A DNA stretch of 64,000 bases from Phaseolus vulgaris. Lineage: Eukaryota > Streptophyta > Magnoliopsida > Fabales > Fabaceae. The DNA is taken from the NCBI RefSeq assembly GCF_000499845.2, contig NC_023754.2:26078611-26142610 (forward strand). Reading direction: 5' to 3'. The notes beneath the pieces were generated by a model, which had not been told where the DNA came from, made no database searches, and worked only from the letters and a program-made list of their open reading frames with translations. Position numbers and translations under genes: made by a program. Below, one piece after another: positions 18,001 to 28,900 of this stretch (the first letter of the stretch is position 1; each line of letters begins with the position of its first letter).

Positions 18001-19750
18001 TAAATTTATTGTGACATACTTCAATTAATAATAAAATACGGATTACCTTGGCACATTTGTGACGTGCTTTCTTCCACATACTTTCATCATACGGTTGAGT
18101 AAAGAGTTCTTCTCTTAAATCTTTAATCAATGGTGTGATTGGACACGCAAATCTTTTTCCATATATATATGACATAGGCATATATACATGTCGACAATAA
18201 TACCACATTTTAGCTGCATTATTTTTTATAAAAATAAGATACAATAATAGTTAATTGAAAAATGATTTAGTCATATTTCTTAAATAGTAAAAAATTTAAC
18301 CAGGATGCATGGGGAGAAAAGTGGGAAGTATCCAAAATTCAGGCGGCAATGGGTTGCATCCACTCCAATCAACTATACCAAGTGCCTGCAACAATAACAT
18401 AATTTAAATCACTAACATTACTTACATTTATTTCTGTGTTTATTAAACTGTATAAAATCATATCCATACCGAAAGCCAAAATTTTCCCCATGAAGGCACA
18501 TGTGTTACGCTACCATGATCATGAATCCACTTTCTAGCCTTAGCACAAGCATTGTTATGACCTCCATTAGCTCCTTCTCCGAGAAGTCTCATACTTATAT
18601 AATTCAGTGTGGTACCATACATGGTGCTAGGACCCTCTATGTGCAATCCCCACCCTCCATCTTCGTTCTTCACATCAAATCACTCATTAGTATTTTTTTT
18701 ATTGTGGTATTTTGTTTTTAAATTTTATTAAAACATAGAAATTATATATAAATTGAGTATATTGAAATTGAACAAGTGCACCTGATGATTATATAAGTAA
18801 CGGAGAATTTCTTTACGATATTCTTTCGGAAGTACAGAATCAAGATGTCCCGTAATGTAGATAGAAATGACCTGATACATATATAAAAGTATTTTTTATG
18901 CATTTAATTTTCTAAATTTCAACTTAGATTACCGAATCCTATATCGATTGAAATACTATACAAGTATGATTTTAGTTTTTCATTAAAATTTCTTAATTAT
19001 GTTTTTAAAACTTAATAACCAATTTTAAATAAATTCTAATAATAAAAAGCAAATCTGATATATTTTAACAAAATTATTTCTTTGACACCATCCTTTTATC
19101 TACATCCCTTTCACAATTGTTATTTATAATAAAATATTATATTATAATAATAATATTAAGAAATATAAAGAGAAATAATAATTTAGGAGTGTGATACTAT
19201 TTTTTAAATAAGTTGAAGTTACCATGATAGGAATGAAAAAGTGAGAACCCCCGAGATGAGCAGGCCAATGGCCATCACTTGTTTGCAGTGCGGAGAGGTA
19301 ATGAGAGGTCCTCTTTAGGGTGAGAGTAGCCTTCTCCCATGTTATTTCTTCATCATCTTCTATCTTCACTTTCCTTGTTTTTTGTTTGAACTTCTTTTCC
19401 CTCAAAATCTGTATTATTTATTTCTTTAATATCTTTCCTTTTCTAAATGCCACACAATATTATAATTTTAAAATAATTAAATAATGACTTACTTTATGTT
19501 TTTGCTCCTGAAGAATGAGGTTTTGGTTGAGATAGTAAAGAAGAAGTACCTGAAAACGCCATAGTCGATCACCACAAGCCTTGAGCTTAAAGCGATTTTG
19601 ATAGAAATCTTGACGAGCTGCTTCCACTTGGGCTCGTTCTTCATCAGTTCCTGCTTCAGAATCAAACTCCCAAATTTGTCTTCCTACAAAATTGTTTGTG
19701 CTAAATATGTATGGATTCTTCCCTCCATCTCCTATCTTCAGCCTCCACAT
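15037..19750 (-). CDS. Oxidosqualene cyclase, beta-amyrin-synthase-like, copy 1 (OSC1)
   Basis: Family role: cyclises 2,3-oxidosqualene to a triterpene alcohol at the ER membrane. Exons on the minus strand: 19750-19550, 19408-19223, 18871-18782, 18667-18470, 18385-18301, 18213-18047, 17831-17640, 17520-17407, 17255-17136, 17015-16893, 16786-16688, 16148-16092, 16010-15642, 15549-15469, 15345-15262, 15153-15037. They sum to 2283 nt and give an uninterrupted 760-residue protein, the usual plant length. The start is the family-typical MWRLK. An upstream in-frame ATG lies in what looks like a leader intron. QW-type repeats (NEDGGWG, DGDWPQQ) are present. The product-determining motif reads MWYYCR (Trp257) instead of MWCYCR. 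The catalytic motif reads DGTAE at Asp485 instead of DCTAE, so the Cys that assists the acid is Gly. The second supporting Cys (ECTG) is kept. The exon 8 donor is weak (CAT before gtataa), the exon 12 acceptor is poor (ggag), and the conserved C-terminal PLWAL reads PLQAL. The frame is intact, but activity and product are uncertain. Confidence 0.9.
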
Positions 19751-20260
19751 TTTCTTCACCTTACTTGCTACTGCATCATACATATACACACACTTTAAGC
19801 CTCATTCACTGTGTACTATAACCCAACAATAAATCATTTCTTCTCTTTCTATTCTTTTTCTTCTTATCCTTTCAACCTTGATTCTTTTGTCCAACGTCAA
19901 CCATATACTTTCTTCCTCATTTTTCTTCTAGTTTTAGTGAAATATGACAGCAAATTTTTTCCCTTATACTAACAAATCTAACTATTCCATTTCCAGTACA
20001 TGAGAAAGTGAGTGTGAGTGCATGAGAAAGTGATAGTTAGATTACAGCATTGGAATAAACTCTCCCACCACCATCTACAAAATATTTGGCTACGTAGACT
20101 GCTTCTGTTTGTTGCTGTGCATCTCAGAAAACATAAGTAATAAAAAGAAAGAAGCAGAAAAGAATTCAACCTGACAACAGATCTTCAAGTGCTCACTCCA
20201 AATGATTTGAAGCTAACAGATATAATATAACGGAATCATATCTGTCTCTGTACTTATGGA
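19751..20260 (-). promoter_or_regulatory. OSC1 5' leader with probable leader intron and core promoter
   Basis: Reading the minus strand upstream of the ATG, a good acceptor (atgatgcag) lies ~20 bases before MWRLK. A matching donor (tcag followed by gttgaattc, near 20170) is conserved at the same relative place in OSC2, suggesting a leader intron of about 400 bases. The TATA position has CCATAAGTAC (about 20250), weaker than CCATAAATAG in OSC2. Inferred from conservation between copies, not from transcripts. Confidence 0.4.
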
Positions 20261-23200
20261 GTTCAGTTCACTGACTCTATACAACTCTCAACTAAATGAC
20301 TTAAATGATGTCCTACGTTGCATCCTCAATCACAATACACAAACAAAACTTAGTTTTCCATTTCTTAATTACAACACATGTGACCAGACTGGGACCTGTA
20401 CTTTTAAAAACTTTTAATTGCTTCATTTTGTAATCTTATTATTTATGCGCTTTCCTCAATTTGATATTATTGTTAATAGAAAATTTGTTCATAAAACCTC
20501 AATTTTCACTTTTAGTTAGGGACCATTCGGATCAATATTTTAACCTGCTGCATTTATCTATTTAAGTGAGATGGATAAATATTTTGAATTTGCTTGTATT
20601 GGTCCAATCTGTGGAATCCATCAACCTAATAGGTTATATGTGGATCGGACAGATTGGTTGATCTTGTTAATGTTTTATATATAATTGTACTTACATTAAT
20701 TTTTTATACGATTCATTATTGACATTTACTTTATTTTTTTGTTAGGCATTAAATTTTTTTAAAATAAAATATTAAAATTTGATTAATTTTATTATTCTTC
20801 TTTACCTTTTTATTAAAGTGATATCAATAACTAAAATAAAATAAATCCAAAACAAAAAATTGAAAAAGTAACGAATGAGTTCATTAACCAATTTCAACGT
20901 AATAATATTGGCATGTACATCGTACTTTTGGCGGACTACTACATATCAGGTCACTCTCCTTTTGTGTTGTGTTTAGAATGAGGAGTGAAAGTGTGGGGAT
21001 TTGAGAGAGTGAAAATATGAAGAATTGAGGATTAATTGTGAAAAAAGTTTGTGTATTTGGATTGATGTATGTTAGAGTAGATGTTTGAAGAAAGTTGATT
21101 GAATTATGGAGTGATGTGATGGTTGTGATGATATTTTAAATTATTTTTAGTGGTGTAAAATGTATGATTACAAATTTATCCTTGTGTATTAAATAAATTG
21201 GAAAATGAAATATGAATTAATTTTTTTTGTAGATTTTAGTTAATTAAAATATTATAAAATTAGAATCATAAATAAAAAAAAAATAAAAAAAAAATAAAAA
21301 AAAATAAAATGAAAATAAATATTTAAATATTTTTTTGTTAATTAAAATTTATTTCATTATTCATTTTAATAATTAATATTATTTAATTTTATTAATAATA
21401 TAATTAAATATTTTTATTAGTTAAATTTATGTATTTAAATAATTTTAATATTATTTATGATTATTTAATTTCTATTATATTATGTTATAAACACATTAAG
21501 TATATACATTTTATTTATATAAAAATATTAATATTAATAATAATTTTCATTATTAGTATGAAAAAGTTAATATATTTTAAAAGTAAATGAGTATTTAAAA
21601 TTTGGCTAACATATTGTATGTTTAAAAATTAAAGATATTAGGATATATAATTAATAACATAAAAAATGATATAAAAAATAAAAAATATTAAATGTTTATT
21701 ATATGAAATGTATAGCAGTCTATGTCAATGTCAAGATCAGGAATCTCTTTATAGGATAATATCTGTATATGTATGAAGTGAAAAGTATTGTATTAATTTG
21801 AGTTAATTAAAATTTTATAAAATATTTTTTTGATTAATATTATTATTATATAAATTTATTTTTATTATAAATAATTATTTTATAATTATAATTTTATTGT
21901 TATAATTAATTATTAATAATAATATTATTAAATATTTACATAACATAAATTTATTTAATATTTTTACTTATATTGTATTTAATTATATATAATATGATTG
22001 ATTATTTTAATTTTTTAATATTTAAATTACAATTTGATTTTTTTAACAATAAAATATAAAATTAAATTTGAAAGGGACAAAATTCAGCAGTGTACAAACA
22101 CTATAAAATAATCCAACAACCACATGAAAAATAATATACAACACCACCACTGAAAAAAAAAAAAAGACGTGGTTGCTGCATTATTATGCATGAGGAAGTA
22201 GGTGCAGGACATAACTTAGAACCAAATTTATGCTTATGAAGTGTAACATAGTACCATTGATTCCAACATAAATCTACCCCACCCCTTTACCTTCTTAAAT
22301 GACCACATAGTACAATATAGGTAATGATGAGATCCACATCTTTAATCGATAAAAGTATTTTATCATTAAACTTTACGAACTGGTTTCATAAGTTGAATTA
22401 AATTTAAACTACACTATTATTAATTAATAGTAGGAGGTTTGCGATACAAACCACCAATCTGAATCTGTCTATTATTGACCAATTCAATCTATTCATATTT
22501 CAATATCTTCCCACCCTTTACTACAGTAGCTGAGGTTTGAAATTCAGAAGCTACTCTAAATTATAATTTGATAATTTTTATTTTCAAATTTTTTGGCAGG
22601 TATACCAATAAAAAATTTAATGAATGGTTTGTAAGTGTTGAGCTTAGTGATGCTGCTGAACCTCCAAGCACGTAACTTTAATGAATGGTTTGTACCTGTA
22701 GAGCAATGATCTTTCACTATCAAAGGTTCTAACTAACTACACAGTAAGAGAAACTTTCAATACACTTAGTTAAATTTTTAATACTATTTATTTATTTTTA
22801 CTATAATACAAAATTTAAATAAGTTCTTCAATTTTTAAACAACCCTTTTCACCAAATTAATTATAAAATTGTCAATAAATAAATATTAACAATTTTTATT
22901 CATGCAAGATGTATTTTATATGATAATTCATATGATAAAACAAACAGCATGAATTCCTATATATGAAAATGTTATGTTTTTAAAAATTGAAGAATTCAAT
23001 TTAACTGAGAATAAAATAAATAATATAATTATACAATATTTTAAACATTTTTAATGTGATAAATATTATTAAATTTTGTCCATCTCAATTTTTTATTTAA
23101 AGCATTATTAGACAATATTATTTTAAATTTTAAATTTTAAATCAATATTTAAAATATCATATTATTATAGTATATATGATTAATTATTAAATTAAATAAT

Positions 23201-23600
23201 TTAAAATTTATAAATAAAAAATCATTTCATTAGATGTTTTCTTGAATATGTATAGTTAACATATAGTTTTTTTTTAAGTTGTTACAACATATTTATTCAA
23301 TATTTTTTATTTATTTATGTTCAATTATTATAATACACTCACTTTTTATTTAAATTATTTTATATTAATTATAATAATTTTGTAATAAAATAGTTTATTT
23401 AAATTCACTAAAACATATATTATTGTATAGATATTTACTTTCTCTCCTCAAGTCGTGAAGGTCATCCTTAGATGTAATTATAATATTTGAACATTATAAT
23501 TTTATAGGGAAGTTCCTCTTATTCAAGTTATTACTCATCATTTGAACCACTTAAAATTCAGATGAGAGAAAAATGATTTATTATCTTTCTCACTACAGGA
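20261..23600. repeat. AT-rich OSC upstream flank, duplicated at 43.3-46.4 kb
   Basis: The first ~550 bases match the OSC2 upstream flank (to about 33640). From about 20810 to 23230 the sequence matches 43328-46110 nearly colinearly, for example at the phrases gtggggatttgag, atagcagt(c/g)tatgtcaatg and caataaataaatatt. The tail (about 23290-23600) matches about 51065-51430. There are A-rich runs at 21265-21310 and no supported coding frame. A decayed trace of the 44648-44857 ORF lies at about 22190-22290. Confidence 0.65.
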
Positions 23601-23606
23601 TCCATA

Positions 23607-23787
23607 CATTTTCATAAAAATAAAGAAAATAGACCACCATTACCAAATTAATCATATAAAATTGAAAAGTGTGTTACAATAAATTTTATAACAAGTACAA
23701 TATAAAATTGACTGAATCATATAGTTTGGTTGCAATTTTTCTCCCACAATTTTTTTGACAACGCTGAACCATGATGATTACTTAGTT
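23607..23787 (-). pseudogene. Relic of an OSC exon 11 region
   Basis: This block aligns with the intron 11/exon 11 region of OSC1 (about 16600-16810) and OSC2 (about 27540-27765). It shares the tail of the intron (ataaaattgaaaagtgtg) and pieces of the exon that encodes the [15 protein letters not shown] region, but with internal deletions and no usable splice sites. No other exon of this copy remains next to it. It is evidence for an additional OSC copy lost by deletion between OSC1 and OSC2. Confidence 0.65.
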
Positions 23788-24130
23788 AAATGTTTGACTT
23801 TTACTTGAAGTTGCTCTCTGTATTTATGCTATTTCTTTTCATTTACTGATGTCTCTGGACATTTAATAGAATTATTACCATATCTTGTAAGCTTCCTGAA
23901 ACAACTGAAATTTTATGATTCTTTCTGAGAGTTTGGTCTGCATTTCTTTGGAAGGTATTTAAAAGTGTCAGCCTCTACCTCACAACTAGCGTTTGCATTG
24001 CGATAGTTTATGCTCCCTCTGAAATACATAGGTGTTTCTGTGTCAGAAATTGTTCTTACACTTTTACTATCTTCCTGATTTCTACAATTTTGAGTACTTC
24101 TAAACAGGAATATGAGACAATGTCTTGTTT
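23788..24130 (+). pseudogene. ABCI12 fragment (end of exon 3, intron 3, exon 4, part of intron 4)
   Basis: Strongly similar to ABCI12 at about 11075-11385, then joining a piece of intron 4 (about 11950-12010) after a deletion. In the exon-4-like part, TGG for Trp has become TAG (gcgatagtttatgctccc against gcgatggtttctgctccc). The donor after exon 3 is also altered (acttgaag for actgtaag). Non-functional. It shows that the OSC duplication unit included the 3' half of the neighbouring ABCI12 gene. Confidence 0.8.
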
Positions 24131-24420
24131 AACTAGATGATGAATATTAATTTTGCATCAAACTCATTCAGATTCTTTAGAAGAAAAAGTGTTAACTCGC
24201 ACCAAATTACAGAAATGATAACAATCTTTTGTTGTCCAGAGTTTAGACACCCAAATATTGGTTTTTTATCATGATGGAGTTATTTTTTTTTTGTTTTATC
24301 AAAATGGGGTCCGTTTAAAAAAAATTACAAATTTAGGCAAGTCGTGCCTAATTGGGACGACTTCATATGCAGAAGTCGTCTCAATTAGGCACGACTTCTG
24401 CCATGTCATACTAAAGTCGT

Positions 24421-24750
24421 CACTACAAAAAAAATTAGTATTATCTACGGATTTTTACTCACGGATCTGAGTCCGTAGGTAAATTCCGCATTACCTACGG
24501 ATATTACCTATGAACAACATTACCTACGGACATTACCTACAGATTCCGTAGGTAAATTCAGCATTACCTACCAACTATTACCCACGAATTCTGAATCCGT
24601 AGATAAATTCAGCATTACCTACCAACTATTACCTACGGATCTTATTACCTACCAACTTTTACCTACGGATCTCTATTACCTACCAACTATTACTCACGAA
24701 TCTCTATTACCTACGAACTATCACCCACTGATCTCTATTACCTACCAACT
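24421..24750 (+). mobile_element. CACTA-like terminal and subterminal repeats nested in the MULE-like element
   Basis: Starts cactacaaaaaaaattag and continues with many copies of the phrase attacctac(g/c)(g/a)a and its reverse form tccgtaggtaa. Dense short subterminal repeats of this kind are typical of CACTA ends. A diverged relative lies, in reverse orientation, at 57640-57890 in an OSC3 intron. The right end is not defined here. Confidence 0.5.
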
Positions 24751-25021
24751 ATTATCATAATAATTATATACATAATATTAGAAATATTAATATAATATGA
24801 AAAATTATAAAAACATAATTCATACTCATAAATAATAATAATCATAACTAATTTATACATATTAATAATATTTAATAATATTAAACAATATTAATAATAT
24901 TAATAATAATGATGATATTAAATATATGAAGAATGTTATTAATTTTTATTTTATTAATTATATTAATATTGATAATCATACTTATAAATATAATAATAAT
25001 CATAACATGACAACAAAACTT

Positions 25022-25095
25022 AACTGGTGTAATGGTTAAAGCTTCTATGGATATATCTCAAGGGACTTGGCTTTGAGTCCTACCTGTTGCACTTT
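25022..25095 (+). other. tRNA-like (SINE-type) segment
   Basis: Contains an A-box-like sequence (tggtgtaatggttaaag, from 25025) and, ~45 bases later, a B-box-like sequence (ggctttgagtcc, 25069-25080). This is the spacing seen in tRNA genes and tRNA-derived SINE heads. The acceptor stem does not pair well, so this is not an intact tRNA gene but probably a SINE or tRNA pseudogene carried in the transposon. Confidence 0.35.
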
Positions 25096-25167
25096 AGTTC
25101 TACCATTAATTATAATTGTCGTCATGACACGACTTGCCTAAATTTGTATTTTTTTTAAACGGACCCC

Positions 25168-25380
25168 AACATTCTACACCCTCATTGGAATATACTTTTG
25201 TTCGGTGTATTTTGATTAAAAGGTTTATTAGACTTGTAATCGCCATCTTTAGCTATGCCTATTCATGAACTATATTTACTTTTCTTCCAATAACACTTAC
25301 ATTTTCATGTTATATCGCATGCACCTTATACTCATATAGTTATCTATTACCTTTGTCCCAACATTTGTTATTGTTGTTAT
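25168..25380 (+). pseudogene. ABCI12 fragment (intron 5 sequence)
   Basis: Matches ABCI12 intron 5 at about 12430-12725 (for example cgccatctttagctatgc and acttacattttcatgttat), with a ~90-base deletion. Together with 23788-24130 it is one ABCI12 3' fragment, split by the MULE-like insertion. From 25380 the match passes to the OSC 3' flank (about 14460 onward), so the region between was deleted. Confidence 0.75.
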
Positions 25381-25539
25381 TTAGATTTTATAATTTAGAA
25401 ATGTATCAAAAATATATAGAATACATTCTAAAATATTATTTTAAATTAAGTATAAGATATTATGAAAATGATAAGTTGGTTATTTTTTATATTATCATGA
25501 GAAATTCAACTATTCAATTTAAGTTAAAGACGTACACAT

Positions 25540-25672
25540 ACATACGGGTAGGACTATTGTTAGGTAGTTTGGTGGTATTTGTTATAAGTTGATTTTTGTG
25601 TATTTTGTATAAGGATCGAACCACTCTGAAGTGATTTTCATTTATTTATTTTTTATTGCTGATAAAAAAACA
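25540..25672 (+). mobile_element. 5'-truncated LINE 3' tail downstream of OSC2
   Basis: Ends in attgctgataaaaaaa, preceded by the phrase gaaccactctgaagtg, which recurs (diverged) before the poly(A) of the segments at 30.0, 52.8 and 60.9 kb. Absent from the equivalent OSC1 3' flank (about 14695). Poly(A) and absence at the paralogous site indicate an L1-type retroposition after the duplication. Confidence 0.55.
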
Positions 25673-25944
25673 TGAGAAAAGCATACTCTTGTATTATGAG
25701 ACAATGATAAATAATTATAAACCTTATATAAATTTAAAAGTTAGAAAACTAATTTAAGAACATATAATAGCATTTTTTTTTTCTTATAATTGCGTCATTG
25801 TGTAACATATAATGCAAAATGTTTGTTTCAGAATTACAAACTATAATAGAAGTATAGTTTTTAAAGTTTATGACCAACTTTGATTTTATCCGTCGATTTT
25901 TTTATGGGTATGACATTCTCTTGTTGAGCTTACAACTTCTCAAG

Positions 25945-28900
25945 TTAAGCAAAAGTAGACGGCATTAAAACATTGTTACGATATTCGGTCAAAGCCCACA
26001 TCGGAAAAACAGTTCTATAAAAGGGATAATTTATCAAGCAACTTCTCTTGTACGCTCCCAAGGCTTCCTGCCATAATTAAGTCACAGACAAACATTACAA
26101 AAAATTAGGCTATGATATAAGATTGTACATAACTAAGAGCCATAATTAAAAAGGATAGAGATTTGAAAGGTACTTGTTGTGGCCAATCGCCATCTTCTAA
26201 TTGTGAATTAATGAGTAACTTTGCAGCATAGTGAAGGGGACTTGGATCTCTCTCAGACTACAAGCAAAATTTAGAAAAGGAGTAAGAAGAACACATATTT
26301 TGGATACAATAATAAATCAAAGAAGTTGAAATACAATTTTTTTTTATCAACAATAAATTAATAGAATAATTAGAGACACTTAAGAAGTGTCCCAACCCTT
26401 AAATGCATGTGAAGATGAGGAGAATACCTGACCAGCACGAATCAAAACCATTAGAGCCCAAGCTGTTTGACCAACATTTGATCGATTTCCTTCAAGAGGC
26501 ACGTACGTCTTCGTTGCACATGCATTCATTAATATTTATAAGTAATGACATTTAAGCTAATGGAAATTGTAATCACTAATAGCCATTAAATTACAAACCT
26601 TCATTGAACATGAAAGATAACTTTCTCCCCAACCACCATCCTCATTTTGTATTGAGAGTAGAAACTTCACAGCTTTACGAATGGCAACACAATTAGTGTA
26701 AGACTTTCCAGCAGCAACTAAACCTCCTACTGCTAACCAGGAACTGTAAGTGAAGCAAACTCCCCAGTTACCATGCCAAGTTCCGTTTGGTAATTGTTCA
26801 TCTTCAATGAATTGTGCTGCTTTGACAATGAAATTATCTATTTCTTCCCTTCTATGATTTGGATATAGTTTTTCAAACAACACTAAAGCCCGAATTATCG
26901 CTCCAGTACACTCAATATACTCGTGCTCAATTACTATGTCAGCAAGAAATTCCGCCGGATTCAGATGCTAAAAGTTAATAAAAAAAAGTCACATCAAGTT
27001 AGCCAACAAATTTATACATAATGTAGAAACCATTAATTCAAACTTACTTCCAACCATTTTTGAGCTATTGCAGGCTCCCACACAAATACACCTCCATTTT
27101 TACTCTGCGGTAATCAAACTTTTAGTTTAGTAAAAAAAATCATATATCACAAATTTAGTAGAAACTTCAATAAAGAAAAATTATAAAAAAATTTAAATAA
27201 CAGAAAACATGTGCATAATTTAAACAATTAAAATTTAAATGGAAAGAACGTAACGTTGTACTGCAATATTAATTATCTAAGAGCTTGCCGATAAAATTTA
27301 AGAAGTAAAAAATTAAATTTAATGTAAATGTTTTAAAGTATAACACAAAAGTCTTAAATAAAAAGAAGCGACTGAAAGTAAATTTAAGATTTATATGATA
27401 AAACTCGAAAAATAAAAAAATAAAAAAATAACTTAATTTATACCATCAGAAAAAATAGAAATGATTTTACTTTCCATAATTAATATTTTATGTTTTAAAT
27501 TATGTAGAGATGGATTACTCGTGTGTTTTATGCAACATTTTTTTAATTTCCATTTTCACAAAAATAAAGAAAATATATCATCGATTACCAAATTAATCAT
27601 ATAAAATTAAAAAGTGTGTTATCACAAATTTTATAATACTCACCTGATGTGACAATATAAAATTAACTGAATCATATAACCTTTCAAGTTTCAATTTTTC
27701 TCCCACAATTTCTTCTGGCAACATCGATAAAAGTAAACAACACTGAAACATAGATGATTAGTTAGTTATAACTATATAACATATAATATATATGTTGTTA
27801 TCTATTAAGTTATTTAACAAATTAAAATGTTTTGTAATCTAATTAGTTAAATACCTTCATATATTCTGCAGTGCAGTCAGAAATTTGTACCGTATGGTCT
27901 CTGTCAGCAAAGGTCCAAGCCCCTTTAGAAATGTGATGAAACATACTCTTAAAATCTCCCGTACGATTTTCCACTACCTATAATATTACAATATCAATTC
28001 ATTATTTCTAATTAAACCAATGAATATTTAGTTATAAATATATTGAATATTAATTAAACCTGGTGTTTCTTGTAATTGTATCATATACTCACCTGAGATC
28101 TCTTGATAAAATCATGCGCTTTTGCAAGTGTGGGACCAAGATCATCAATTAGATTAGTAGCAAGAAGAGCTTGAACAATGAAACCAGCATCCCATGATTG
28201 CGAATTAATTCCCTGCATATACACATGATTGCATTAATTAAGTTTTCATCTTTAATTATTATCGTATTGCTAGTGATTATAAATAAGATGATGTTAGTTG
28301 AGTTGAGTTTAGATATTAGAATGCTTTGGTGAAAAAGAAAATGACAATTCAGTTGTATTATACCTGGATACACATTCCATCTTCTGAAAGCCATAAATAA
28401 TCTGGGATCCTTGCAACGTGCTTCTTAAAAGCATCTCCATTTGGATCTTCTACCCAACATGCAAGCATAGATAGAGCCTACAAAACACAAATCTGGTAAA
28501 GGCGTATTTAAATGAAGTCTCTTTCTAGAGAAAAACTAATAATTCCCATTGATGCATTCTAGAAATAATATATATGATTTAAAATTATTATGATTACCTT
28601 GTTCACACACCCACCGGTTATATACAGTGTATTTTCATCTTCATAGTGAATAAGCTTCATTGTTACTTCAAGTGCTTTTTCTCTAATCAACTTATTGAAA
28701 GGCCAACGTGTAAGAAGTGGCTCAGCAACTAAATAAGCACTATCCCATATTAGATCTTGTATCCAATGATGGGGATAATAGAGATCTTCCTGTCATCATA
28801 TGTATAAAATACACTATTATCCTTTTTGTCACACGGTTGACACACACCTTATGTTGTGTATTTTCTTTTATAATTTTCAAATCATTTTTCTTTTAAATTT

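Larger units (their letters stand above)
24306..25167. mobile_element. Non-autonomous MULE-like element with ~40-bp terminal inverted repeats
   Basis: The left end (ggggtccgtttaaaa, then aaatttaggcaagtcgtg) and the right end (cacgacttgcctaaatttg, then aaacggacccc) are near-perfect inverted repeats of about 40 bp. The element splits the ABCI12 fragment in this duplicated unit. There is no transposase frame. An internal hairpin (gtcgtgcctaattgggacga against tcgtctcaattaggcacgac, 24342-24395) lies next to the left end. The superfamily is inferred from TIR length; a 9-bp target duplication could not be confirmed. Confidence 0.65.

Noticed and set aside
25022..25095. Functional tRNA gene
   Set aside because: The A-box and B-box spacing fits, but the acceptor and anticodon stems do not pair convincingly; listed instead as a tRNA-like relic.
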